From: Chitinophaga sp. S165 | Lineage (GTDB): Bacteria; Bacteroidota; Bacteroidia; Chitinophagales; Chitinophagaceae | Direction of reading: 5' to 3' | Assembly: GCF_003182155.1 (NCBI RefSeq) | Contig: NZ_QGTG01000002.1 | Coordinates: forward strand, 186,001 to 250,000 | Length of the DNA: 64,000 nt | Shown here: piece by piece, positions 1 to 8,052 of the stretch | Numbering within the stretch: position 1 is the stretch's first letter | Layout of the letters: the number at the start of each line of letters is the position of its first letter | Position numbers and translations under genes: made by a program | Notes under the pieces: generated by a model | Told to the model about the DNA's origin: nothing | Databases searched by the model: none | Seen by the model: only the letters and a program-made list of their open reading frames with translations

Positions 1-73
1 TTTCCGGGCGGGAAAACATGCCCTTAAGCATAAGCAGGTAGTTTCCGAAATGATGAAAGAATCTAAATTCCAT
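1..73 (-). CDS. MlaE-like ABC transporter permease, N-terminal fragment (runs off the left edge)
   Basis: Reading the minus strand from an ATG at 73 gives 24 codons that remain open to the window edge. The peptide includes FGNYLLMLKGMFSRPE, which resembles the amino end of Bacteroidota MlaE-family permeases (phospholipid/organic-solvent-tolerance ABC importers of the inner membrane). Only the leader is visible, so the assignment rests on this short match from memory of the family. The start lies 56 bp after the stop of the kinase-like gene on the same strand, so the two could be co-transcribed. A plus-strand reading frame over the same bases was rejected. Confidence 0.55.
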   Translation of the reverse strand, partial: MEFRFFHHFGNYLLMLKGMFSRPE

Positions 74-129
74 AGCTGGTCAAAGATAGGGAAAAATAGT
101 TGGGAGTACATAGTCGGTGCGCTATCCAC

Positions 130-1161
130 TCATTTAAGACTTTTGACCAGCAACCGCTTCAGACTGCGTTCAATGATCTCACCCATTGTTTTACAACGGG
201 AAAAGACCGGATCCTCATAATACTGCGCCAGTTCATGCCCCAGCTGGGTTATTTTCTCCGGGAATGAGACCCTGTCGGTCATGATCACGTCCCTGAGATC
301 TTTTATGCGATGTCGTTGTGTTTTGATCCTTCTGGCTATTACAGAACGCTCCTCCTGCTGATATTGCTTCACAACTTCCGCGTTCAGATGTTTCATCGCC
401 AGTTCCACAAAGACCCTGTTCTCTTTAAAGAACTGTGGCATATAAAGTGTCCGTTTCCCTTCATAGAACTGCTGATCAAAATCAATGGCCCGTATACGAA
501 ACTGTACATCGTCAAAGTCCTGGGTAATGTCAAAGACGAAGTTATAGGAACGCATATCGCCCAGCAAACGCACAAAACAACGCTCATTGAACTTGACAAA
601 CTCTTTGGCTATACGTTTAGGATTGAATTCAGGCCTGTTCAGATAATGAAGGATAAACTGATCGCCCGGTACGCCAGCGATATGTTCTTCTACCAGGGTA
701 TTGCCGTCCACCACAAAGTTGATCACGTACGGCGATAGTATATGCTCCAGTTCTAACCCGTAAATACGGGAAGCATCTGCGATCTTGATATAGAAATAAT
801 CATACACGTCGTTGTACGTGTTCCTGATCCTGATACGGAAAGGGTGAGAATTACCAAATGTACAGTAATCGATACGCTCCACTTCCAGATGCTCTTCCGC
901 TGTCTGATCGCCACCCGCCTTCATAATGGAATAGATCCTTTTCAATCCGGCCTGCAACTGGTTATACATACTCTGTGGATAGAACACTGACTCCCATAAT
1001 GTATCCTTACCGTCTTTATCATACACAGGAATGCTGTTATCGTAATAACGCAACTCCTCATACGAGACAGGTAGTTTAATCTCCCTCTCATATAGCTTGA
1101 GATACCCCCTGAATGCAGGGTTTAACGGGAAAAAAGCCTTTTTACGGGATATGTGCTGCAT
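130..1161 (-). CDS. Conserved hypothetical protein with kinase-like catalytic-loop motifs
   Basis: Unknown protein of 343 residues starting at the ATG at 1161; an upstream TTG at 1167 is less likely. I do not recognise a named family. The layout recalls atypical small-molecule or protein kinases: a possible beta-3 strand FYIKIADA near residue 125, EHIAGVPGD near 160, a catalytic-loop-like GDMRSYNF near 202 and RAIDFDQQ near 226, corresponding to the HGDxxxxN and DFD motifs of aminoglycoside phosphotransferase-like folds. The C-terminus is basic and helical. It follows the malic enzyme terminator and precedes an MlaE-like permease on the same strand. The kinase fold is inference from motifs only; it could be a pseudokinase. 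Confidence 0.6.
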   Translation of the reverse strand: MQHISRKKAFFPLNPAFRGYLKLYEREIKLPVSYEELRYYDNSIPVYDKDGKDTLWESVFYPQSMYNQLQAGLKRIYSIMKAGGDQTAEEHLEVERIDYCTFGNSHPFRIRIRNTYNDVYDYFYIKIADASRIYGLELEHILSPYVINFVVDGNTLVEEHIAGVPGDQFILHYLNRPEFNPKRIAKEFVKFNERCFVRLLGDMRSYNFVFDITQDFDDVQFRIRAIDFDQQFYEGKRTLYMPQFFKENRVFVELAMKHLNAEVVKQYQQEERSVIARRIKTQRHRIKDLRDVIMTDRVSFPEKITQLGHELAQYYEDPVFSRCKTMGEIIERSLKRLLVKSLK

Positions 1162-1172
1162 ACCCAAATATC

Positions 1173-1234
1173 AAAAAAAAATCAGGAACCAGGAATTGAA
1201 ATGCTTTAAACGACATATCAATTCCGATTCCTGA
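1173..1234 (-). terminator. Rho-independent terminator after the malic enzyme gene
   Basis: An imperfect inverted repeat has outer arms ATCAGGAA/TTCCTGAT and inner arms GGAATTGA/TCAATTCC. On the minus strand it is followed by a run of eight T (plus-strand A at 1173-1180). It lies directly downstream of the malic enzyme stop at 1252. Confidence 0.75.
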
Positions 1235-1251
1235 TGATTAATTTGTTCCCT

Positions 1252-3537
1252 TTATTTCTTTCCGTCGCAGCATTTATGCTGTGCATCCACTACGGCAATG
1301 TTCACCATGTTCACAATAGAACGTACGGTACTGCCCAACTGTAGGATGTGTACAGGCTTCTTCATACCCAGCAGTACCGGCCCGATCGCATCGAAGCCCG
1401 CTACTTCCTGGAGAAGGTTATATGCGATGTTTCCTGCCGCAAGATTAGGGAAGATCAGTGTGTTCACTTCCTGTCCCAGCAGTTCACTGAAAGGATAACT
1501 ATCTTTCAGGATCTCCTGGTTAAAGGCCATAGCTGCCTGGATCTCACCGTCTACGATCAGCGTTGGATCTTTCTGTTTTACAATGTCGCGCGCCCTGCTT
1601 ACCAGCTGTGCTTCAGGGGTCGGACTGGAACCGAAGTTAGAGTAAGACACCATTGCAATACGTGGCGTGATGTTAAACTGTCTTACTTCGTTGGCCACCA
1701 GCATCGTGATCTCCGCCAGTTCTTCCGCTGTGGGATTAAAGTTTACAGTTGTATCTCCCAGGAACAGCGGTCCACGTTTCGTATTGATGATATACATACC
1801 GGCCACACGTTTGCAATTGTTCTCAGTACCGATCACCTGTAACGCGGGGCGGATAGTATCCGGATAGTTACGTGTCAGACCGGAGATCAGTGCATCTGCT
1901 TCTCCTGTCTCCACCATCATACAACCGAAGTAGTTACGTTCACGCATTACCTTCTTCGCTTCATACTGGTTGAAACCTTTACGCTGACGCTTTTTGAAGA
2001 ACAGTTCTCCGAAGTGATGACGTTTATCGTGCATCTCATCACTCTTAGGATCGATGATCACGGTGTCATCCAGCTCGATACCGTTTTCTGCCGCCAGGTT
2101 ACGGATACGCAGTTCGTTACCTAACAGTATCGGAAAGGCGATTCCTTCTTCTCTTACTACCTGTGATGCTTTCAGCACTTTCAGGTTATCTGCTTCTGCA
2201 AATACAACCTTACGCGGGTCCTGACGGGCTTTGGTACCGATGACGCGGAACAACTGATTGTCCAGTCCCAGACGTTTGTTCAGCACTTCCACATATGCAT
2301 CCCAATCAGTAATTGGTTGTTGAGCCACTCCACTCTCCATCGCTGCACGCGCTACTGCAGGTGCTACATGACTGAGCAAACGTGGGTCCAGTGGTTTCGG
2401 AATGATATATTTTGGACCGAAAAAGAGGTTCCTTTCATTGTAAGCCAGGTTAACGATATCTGGCACGGATTCTTTCGCCAGTTCTGCCAGGGCATGTACT
2501 GCCGCCAGCTTCATTTCTTCGTTGATCTGAGTAGCACGTACATCAAGTGCGCCACGGAAAATGTATGGGAAACCCAATACATTGTTCACCTGGTTAGGAT
2601 GATCTGAACGGCCGGTAGCCATGATCACATCCGGACGGGAACCTATCGCAACGTCATAAGCTATCTCCGGGTCCGGGTTTGCCATTGCAAATACGATCGG
2701 GTTCTTGGCCATGCTCTTGATCATCGTAGGCGTCACCACATTTCCTACAGACAGTCCAACGAATACATCTGCACCTTTCAGTGCTTCAGCCAGCTCCGTC
2801 ACTTTGGAAGTGGTTGCAAACTGTTTGTGCATCTCTGACAGGTTCGGGCGGGAAACATTGATCACACCGTCCTTGTCAAACATGATGATATTTTCCCGTT
2901 TAGCACCCAGGGCCACATACAGCTTCACGCAGGCCATAGCGGCTGCCCCTGCTCCATTTACAACGATCTTAACTTTCTCAATTTTCTTTTTGACCAGCTC
3001 TGTAGCATTCAGCAATGCTGCACTGGATATAATAGCCGTACCATGCTGGTCATCGTGCATGATAGGGATCTTCAGTTCTTTTTTCAGGCGATCTTCGATC
3101 TCAAAACACTCCGGGCTTTTGATATCTTCCAGGTTGATACCTCCGAATGTTGGTTCCATTGCTTTCACAACCTGCACAAACTCGTCTACATTCTTCGTAT
3201 TTAGCTCAATATCAAACACATCGATATCTGCAAAGATCTTGAACAATACCGCTTTACCCTCCATTACAGGTTTACCGGCTTCGGGACCAATATCTCCCAG
3301 GCCGAGAACTGCTGTACCGTTACTGATCACCGCTACCAAGTTACCTTTGGCGGTATATTTGTACACATTCTCTACATCTTTGTGAATTTCTTTACAAGGT
3401 TCTGCTACTCCGGGAGAGTAGGCCAGTGAAAGGTCCCATTGTGTTTTGGTGTTCTTCGTAGGTATCACTTCGATTTTTCCAGGCCGCCCCAATGCATGAT
3501 AATCCAATGCATCCTGCTTGTTCTGTTTTCTTGCCAT
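1252..3537 (-). CDS. maeB: NADP-dependent malic enzyme with C-terminal phosphotransacetylase-like domain (MaeB type)
   Basis: Oxidative decarboxylation of malate to pyruvate with NADP, a cytosolic anaplerotic and NADPH-supplying step. The 761-residue protein has the two-domain MaeB layout. The malic enzyme part (about 1-430) carries AYSPGVAEPC, the dinucleotide-binding NGAGAAAMA and GLGDIGPEAGKPVMEGK. The C-terminal half (about 430-761) resembles phosphate acetyltransferase (KVVFAEADNLKVLKAS, RNYPDTIRPALQVIG) and in this family is regulatory rather than catalytic. The start is placed at MARKQNKQ (3537): the 21 residues upstream are unlike the family. It is divergent from the DUF4293 gene and ends in a strong terminator. 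Confidence 0.95.
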   Translation of the reverse strand: MARKQNKQDALDYHALGRPGKIEVIPTKNTKTQWDLSLAYSPGVAEPCKEIHKDVENVYKYTAKGNLVAVISNGTAVLGLGDIGPEAGKPVMEGKAVLFKIFADIDVFDIELNTKNVDEFVQVVKAMEPTFGGINLEDIKSPECFEIEDRLKKELKIPIMHDDQHGTAIISSAALLNATELVKKKIEKVKIVVNGAGAAAMACVKLYVALGAKRENIIMFDKDGVINVSRPNLSEMHKQFATTSKVTELAEALKGADVFVGLSVGNVVTPTMIKSMAKNPIVFAMANPDPEIAYDVAIGSRPDVIMATGRSDHPNQVNNVLGFPYIFRGALDVRATQINEEMKLAAVHALAELAKESVPDIVNLAYNERNLFFGPKYIIPKPLDPRLLSHVAPAVARAAMESGVAQQPITDWDAYVEVLNKRLGLDNQLFRVIGTKARQDPRKVVFAEADNLKVLKASQVVREEGIAFPILLGNELRIRNLAAENGIELDDTVIIDPKSDEMHDKRHHFGELFFKKRQRKGFNQYEAKKVMRERNYFGCMMVETGEADALISGLTRNYPDTIRPALQVIGTENNCKRVAGMYIINTKRGPLFLGDTTVNFNPTAEELAEITMLVANEVRQFNITPRIAMVSYSNFGSSPTPEAQLVSRARDIVKQKDPTLIVDGEIQAAMAFNQEILKDSYPFSELLGQEVNTLIFPNLAAGNIAYNLLQEVAGFDAIGPVLLGMKKPVHILQLGSTVRSIVNMVNIAVVDAQHKCCDGKK

Positions 3538-3658
3538 TTCAATAAAAGATTGTTCTTGGGCGTGCAATATACGAAGTATTAAAAGAACGGGAGCCAGCAC
3601 AAAAGAGTTGGTTCACAATATTTACTTATTTTTACGACGATTAATCTCCCTGACAAAC

Positions 3659-4099
3659 ATGATACAACGCATTCAAAGTCTTTACCTTCTATTAGCGGCA
3701 GCGGCCGGTATAGGAACCTGGTTCCTGAATATCTGGAAAGCTACATTAAGCGATGGAACGGTGAGTTATTTCAAAGCCCAGTCCAGCTTTGTGGTATTTG
3801 TGGTTTATATGCTGATCGTAGCGCTGGCGCTGTTTTGCATTTTCCTGTTTAAGAATCGTAAACTGCAATTCAGATTAACCGTTTTAAATATTTTCCTGGC
3901 CATAGCATCCATTGCTCTTCAGTATTTTGAGGTGCTGAATACAGCCAACAAACTACAGGAAGGTGGCAGACATATCTCTGATGCTTCTTACTTACCCGGC
4001 GCTTTTCTGCCTATCCTGATACTGATCTTCTTATTTATGGCTGCCAGAGGCATCTATAAAGATGAGAAACTGATCAAATCACTGGACAGGCTCAGATAA
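3659..4099 (+). CDS. DUF4293 family integral membrane protein
   Basis: A 146-residue protein with four hydrophobic segments (about residues 7-27, 44-67, 75-94 and 113-132) and short polar loops. This matches DUF4293, a Bacteroidota inner membrane family of unknown function. The start is set at MIQRIQSL (3659), because a longer reading frame to 3518 would run through the malic enzyme start region on the other strand. Its stop codon is the first triplet of a perfect palindromic terminator shared with convergent uvrA. Confidence 0.8.
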   Translation: MIQRIQSLYLLLAAAAGIGTWFLNIWKATLSDGTVSYFKAQSSFVVFVVYMLIVALALFCIFLFKNRKLQFRLTVLNIFLAIASIALQYFEVLNTANKLQEGGRHISDASYLPGAFLPILILIFLFMAARGIYKDEKLIKSLDRLR

Positions 4100-4164
4100 T
4101 AAACTGACTAAATAAAAAAGCTGCGGAGACGTCTCCGCAGCTTTTTTATTTAGTCAGTTTATTA
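4097..4164. terminator. Perfect 68-bp palindrome: bidirectional terminator between DUF4293 gene and uvrA
   Basis: Two 34-base arms (4097-4130 and 4131-4164) are exact reverse complements with no spacer. The core is GCTGCGGAGAC/GTCTCCGCAGC flanked by A6/T6. The outer ends are the TAA stop codons of both convergent genes (4097-4099 plus, 4162-4164 minus). Either transcript would form a GC-rich stem followed by U residues. Confidence 0.92.
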
Positions 4165-6978
4165 AAGGTATTTACCCGTATAGCTTTCCTTTACTTTCTT
4201 CAGTCCTTCCGGCAGTCCTGTGTACAGTAACTGTCCGCCTCCGGCGCCCCCTTCAGGTCCCAGATCTATCACCCAGTCAGCACTACGGATCACGTCAATA
4301 TTGTGCTCAATGACCAACACGGTATGTCCCTGATCTATCAGTGCATTGAAAGACGCCAGCAATTTTTTGATATCATGGAAATGCAAGCCTGTGGTCGGTT
4401 CGTCAAAGATGAACAGGATATGTCCCTGCGCCTTTCCTTTACCCAGGAATGACGCTAGTTTCACACGTTGTGCTTCACCACCGCTCAAGGTATCACTACT
4501 CTGTCCCAGCTTCACATAACCCAGTCCCACATCGCTCAGCGGACGGATCTTATTACACACATCCTTTTCATCCTTGAAGAAATCCAGGGATTCTTCCACA
4601 CTCATTTCGAGTATATCGTAAATGTTCTTGTTCTTGTAAGTAACTTCCAGCACCTCGTCCTTAAAGCGTTTGCCACCACAGCTTTCACACAATAGGTGTA
4701 CGTCTGCAAGGAACTGCATTTCTACGATCACTTCTCCTTCTCCTTTACAAGCGTCGCAACGGCCGCCGTCTACGTTGAAAGAGAAATGTTTGGGCTGGAA
4801 ACCGCGCATCTTGCTCAACGGCTGTTTTGCAAACAGGTCTCGGATCTCGTCGTACGCTTTGATGTAAGTAACCGGATTGGAACGGGATGATTTACCAATT
4901 GGGTTCTGATCTACCATTTCGATCTGAGTGATATCGTCCACGGCCCCTTTCAATGCGCGGTGTTGGCCTACACGTTCTGCAAATTCTCCCTTCAGTTTCA
5001 TGAGGGCAGGATACAGTATCTGTTTAACCAGTGTCGTCTTTCCTGATCCGCTCACCCCGCTTACTACTGTTAGTACCTGTAAAGGGAAGTCTACGTCTAT
5101 GTTCTTCAGATTATGTTGGCGGCAACCTTCAAGGGTAATTGCCTTCTTCCATTTACGGGTCTGGGCAGGCGGCTCAATACGGTATTGTCCGCTAAGATAT
5201 TTCCCCGTCAGGCTTTTAGGGTCTTTTAGTATCTGCTGATAGTTTCCTGCAAAAATCACCTCTCCCCCCAGATGACTGGCCAGCGGCCCCATATCGATGA
5301 TATAGTCTGCTTCCTCCATCATCATTTCATCGTGTTCCACTACCACTACTGTGTTACCAAGATCGCGTAATTCTTTCAGAACGCCGATCAAGCGATGGGT
5401 ATCACGAGCATGCAAACCGATACTCGGTTCATCGAGGATATACAACGAGTTGGTCAGATTGCTGCCCAGCGAGCGGGTCAGCTGTATACGCTGGCTTTCA
5501 CCGCCACTCAGCGTGTTGGCTACACGATTGAGGGTAAGATATCCCAGCCCCACGTCCAGCAATGTTTTCAGGCGGTGATCGATCTCTATCAGTATCCTCT
5601 TCGCTACCTGCTGATCGTATTCGCTAAGCTCAAGACCTTTGAACCATTCATAAAGATTGCTTACCGGCATATCCACCAGGTCGGCAATGTTAGCACCGTT
5701 TATTCTTATGTACAGTGCTTCTTTACGAAGGCGGCCTCCGCCGCATTCAGGACATATAGTACGGCCACGGTAGCGGGATTGCAGCACACGGTATTGCACC
5801 TTATACAGGTTTTGCTCTACCATCTTGAAAAACTCATTCAGCCCGTAGAAATGCTCGTTCCCTGTCCACAGCAACTGGTATTGCTCTTCTGTGAGATCAG
5901 TTACCGGCTTATGGATCGGGAAGTTGAACTTCCTGGCGGCTTTGATCAGTGCTTCCTTGTATTCGCCCATCTTCTCTCCTCTCCACGGTGCGATGGCGTT
6001 TTCATATACGCTCAGGCGTTTATCGGGGATCACCAGATCGGCATCGATACCCAGTGTTTGTCCGAAACCCTCGCAAACAGGACAAGCGCCATAAGGGTTA
6101 TTGAACGAGAACAGGTTTGGCACCGGTTCTTCGAATTGCAGACCATCCAGCTCAAACCTGTTGGAGAAGTGTTTCATTTCTCCGCCATCCACTTCTACCA
6201 GGCAATCTCCCTCACTCTCGTAGAAGGCCGTCTGCACACTGTCTGCAATACGATGCAGATCATCTTCTTCAAACGCTTTCGCTACCAGACGGTCTACCAA
6301 CAGGTATACATCTTTAGGTAAAGCTGGTTTCTTTTCCTCCAGCAGTTCTTCAATACGTAACAGTGTACCTGCCCCTTTTTCCTTGCTATACAGGCGGGAA
6401 AACCCTTTCTGCATCAGGATCTGGAGCTCTTCCTTCGCGTCGCGTTTTGCATGGCGGCGAAAGGTGACCAGCAGTTGTATCTTAGAACCGGAGGGTAAGT
6501 TTTTGATGAAGTCCACCACATCACTGACCTCGTGTTTTTTTACCAGCTGGCCGGAGATGGGAGAATATGTTTTGCCGATACGGGCAAACAGTAGGCGCAG
6601 ATAATCGTATACTTCCGTCATGGAGCCCACGGTAGAACGGGGCGTACGGGTGATCACCTTCTGTTCGATAGCAATCGCAGGGCAGATGCCTTTGATATAG
6701 TCAACATCAGGTTTGTTCATTCTCATGAGGAACTGGCGGGCGTAGGAACTGAGACTTTCCGCATAACGGCGCTGACCCTCAGCATACAATGTGTCCATGG
6801 TCAATGAAGACTTACCGGAACCGGATACTCCTGTCACTACTACCAGCTTGCTCCGAGGGATGCCAACGCTCACATTTTTGAGGTTATGAACGCGAGCGCC
6901 TTTAATGAAAATCTGATCTTGCATACTAACTGACTGATCGTCAATTATTGTTTCCGTTTTCTTCACTTTAGTAGCCAT
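4162..6978 (-). CDS. uvrA: Excinuclease ABC subunit A (UvrA)
   Basis: DNA damage-recognition ATPase of nucleotide excision repair. At 938 residues it is the usual length. Two ABC modules are seen: Walker A GVSGSGKSS near residue 50 and GVSGSGKTT in the second half, with signatures LSGGESQRIQL and LSGGEAQRVKL. Zinc-binding cysteine pairs are present (CPVC, CPECGG, CDACKGEGE, CESCGGKRF). A -7-type box (6987-6994) lies only nine bases before the ATG, so the transcript leader should be very short. It is convergent with the DUF4293 gene and shares its palindromic terminator. Confidence 0.97.
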   Translation of the reverse strand: MATKVKKTETIIDDQSVSMQDQIFIKGARVHNLKNVSVGIPRSKLVVVTGVSGSGKSSLTMDTLYAEGQRRYAESLSSYARQFLMRMNKPDVDYIKGICPAIAIEQKVITRTPRSTVGSMTEVYDYLRLLFARIGKTYSPISGQLVKKHEVSDVVDFIKNLPSGSKIQLLVTFRRHAKRDAKEELQILMQKGFSRLYSKEKGAGTLLRIEELLEEKKPALPKDVYLLVDRLVAKAFEEDDLHRIADSVQTAFYESEGDCLVEVDGGEMKHFSNRFELDGLQFEEPVPNLFSFNNPYGACPVCEGFGQTLGIDADLVIPDKRLSVYENAIAPWRGEKMGEYKEALIKAARKFNFPIHKPVTDLTEEQYQLLWTGNEHFYGLNEFFKMVEQNLYKVQYRVLQSRYRGRTICPECGGGRLRKEALYIRINGANIADLVDMPVSNLYEWFKGLELSEYDQQVAKRILIEIDHRLKTLLDVGLGYLTLNRVANTLSGGESQRIQLTRSLGSNLTNSLYILDEPSIGLHARDTHRLIGVLKELRDLGNTVVVVEHDEMMMEEADYIIDMGPLASHLGGEVIFAGNYQQILKDPKSLTGKYLSGQYRIEPPAQTRKWKKAITLEGCRQHNLKNIDVDFPLQVLTVVSGVSGSGKTTLVKQILYPALMKLKGEFAERVGQHRALKGAVDDITQIEMVDQNPIGKSSRSNPVTYIKAYDEIRDLFAKQPLSKMRGFQPKHFSFNVDGGRCDACKGEGEVIVEMQFLADVHLLCESCGGKRFKDEVLEVTYKNKNIYDILEMSVEESLDFFKDEKDVCNKIRPLSDVGLGYVKLGQSSDTLSGGEAQRVKLASFLGKGKAQGHILFIFDEPTTGLHFHDIKKLLASFNALIDQGHTVLVIEHNIDVIRSADWVIDLGPEGGAGGGQLLYTGLPEGLKKVKESYTGKYL

Positions 6979-6986
6979 AATGGATG

Positions 6987-6994
6987 CAAAAATA
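6987..6994 (-). promoter_or_regulatory. Bacteroidota -7 box for uvrA
   Basis: Minus-strand TATTTTTG fits TAnnTTTG and lies 9 bp before the uvrA ATG. No clear -33 element. Prediction only. Confidence 0.45.
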
Positions 6995-7144
6995 CCGAAA
7001 GTAAACCATTCCGGGGTATTTCCGTTCTACCTGAACGTGTTATGCGGCAAACCTGCAACCACGCATCACTTCAGGGGGTTCCCCAGGGAAATAAATCCTC
7101 CGAAAATTGCACGAATGAGGGATTGTTTTATTGAACTATTACTT

Positions 7145-7152
7145 TATATTTG
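7145..7152 (+). promoter_or_regulatory. Bacteroidota -7 box upstream of the ECF sigma gene
   Basis: TATATTTG matches TAnnTTTG. A TTG at 7123-7125 is about 20 bp upstream, a reasonable -33 element. This would give a leader of roughly 135 nt, AT-rich and without an obvious hairpin. Confidence 0.55.
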
Positions 7153-7291
7153 CATTAGATGAGAATTGGAGGCCACTCTGATTTCTATTTTATCAAACTA
7201 AAAACTACCTATTATAGCATAAACTCTACACATTTTTCCTACGACTGTCACAAGTCCTATTTTTATTTTAAACCCGCTATTGTAGAAGTTT

Positions 7292-7873
7292 ATGCAAATA
7301 ATGTACAAACTAAGTGATGAGCAGCTGATTACTCTTTTCAAAAAGGGTCATGCTTCCGCATTGGAAGAATTAGTGCACAGGCACAAAGATAAGCTCTATA
7401 CCTCTATCGTATTACTTGTGAAAGACGCATTCCTGGCTGAAGATATATTCCAGGATACCTTTATTAAGATCATCGATACCATTAGAGCTGAACGCTATAC
7501 TGAGAAAGGAAAGTTCCTCCCCTGGGCCATGCGTATTGCGCATAACCTCTGTGTGGACCACTTCCGTAAGATCAAGCGTACGCCTATCATCAAGACCAGT
7601 GACGATAAAGATATTTTCAACGTACTGAATTTCAGTGAAAGCAGTGCCGAAGACAAAATGATCACAGCACAAAGCCACGACCGCGTAAGAAGGATGCTGG
7701 ATATGCTGCCGGAAGAACAAAGGGAAGTGATCATTCTCCGCCACTATGCAGATCTGAGCTTTAAAGAGATAGCAGACCTCACGCAAGTGAGTATCAATAC
7801 CGCATTAGGCCGTATGAGATATGGTCTAATAAATCTCCGGAAGATGATGACGGAGAAACAGATTTGTTTGTAA
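7292..7873 (+). CDS. ECF-type RNA polymerase sigma factor
   Basis: A sigma-70 family protein of 193 residues (or 190 if translation starts at the second ATG, 7301). Region 2 spans about residues 25-100: LAEDIFQDTFIKIID, then GKFLPWAMRIAHNLCVDHFRK. Region 4 spans about 135-185: LPEEQREVIILRHYADLSF followed by the helix-turn-helix ADLTQVSINTALGRMRYGL. No anti-sigma gene is adjacent: the next gene is a convergent thiolase. The sequence closely follows the widespread Bacteroidota orphan ECF sigma type. Target genes cannot be seen from here. Confidence 0.92.
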   Translation: MQIMYKLSDEQLITLFKKGHASALEELVHRHKDKLYTSIVLLVKDAFLAEDIFQDTFIKIIDTIRAERYTEKGKFLPWAMRIAHNLCVDHFRKIKRTPIIKTSDDKDIFNVLNFSESSAEDKMITAQSHDRVRRMLDMLPEEQREVIILRHYADLSFKEIADLTQVSINTALGRMRYGLINLRKMMTEKQICL

Positions 7874-7893
7874 TCCTTTTTTTGCTTGCCATC

Positions 7894-7925
7894 AACGGGC
7901 GGCCGGGAGACTCCGACCGCCCGTT
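7894..7925 (+). terminator. Terminator after the ECF sigma gene
   Basis: Arms AACGGGCGG (7894-7902) and CCGCCCGTT (7917-7925) with a 14-nt loop, followed by CTTATTTT. Confidence 0.75.
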
Positions 7926-8023
7926 CTTATTTTCTGTACATCCTCCAGAAATAACTTGGATGATAAACAACTGGTTGCTTTAAATAGCAGCCCTGTAGAT
8001 ATTTGCACCAGGTGCAGTCAGCA

Positions 8024-8049
8024 AAAAGCCTGGCAGTAGCCAGGCTTTT
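8024..8049 (-). terminator. Terminator after the thiolase gene
   Basis: Perfect arms AAAAGCCTGG and CCAGGCTTTT around a 6-nt loop, four bases beyond the thiolase stop. On the minus strand the stem ends in TTTTT. Confidence 0.8.
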
Positions 8050-8052
8050 GAT

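Larger units (their letters stand above)
6979..7291. other. Intergenic region between uvrA and the sigma factor gene
   Basis: This 313-bp divergent intergenic region holds the uvrA -7 box at 6987-6994 and a plus-strand promoter at 7145-7152. An open frame at 6980-7162 overlaps the uvrA promoter and has no family resemblance, so I do not call it a gene. Confidence 0.6.

Noticed and set aside
2..220. Plus-strand open frame entering from the left edge
   Set aside because: The opposite strand gives a recognisable MlaE-like N-terminus at 1-73, and the frame also overlaps the 3' end of the kinase-like gene by 91 bp.
3518..3658. N-terminal extension of the DUF4293 protein
   Set aside because: It would overlap the malic enzyme start on the other strand and does not look like a membrane leader; the family begins at MIQRIQSL.
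6980..7162. Possible small gene upstream of the ECF sigma gene
   Set aside because: It overlaps the uvrA -7 box and the promoter of the sigma gene; no family resemblance.
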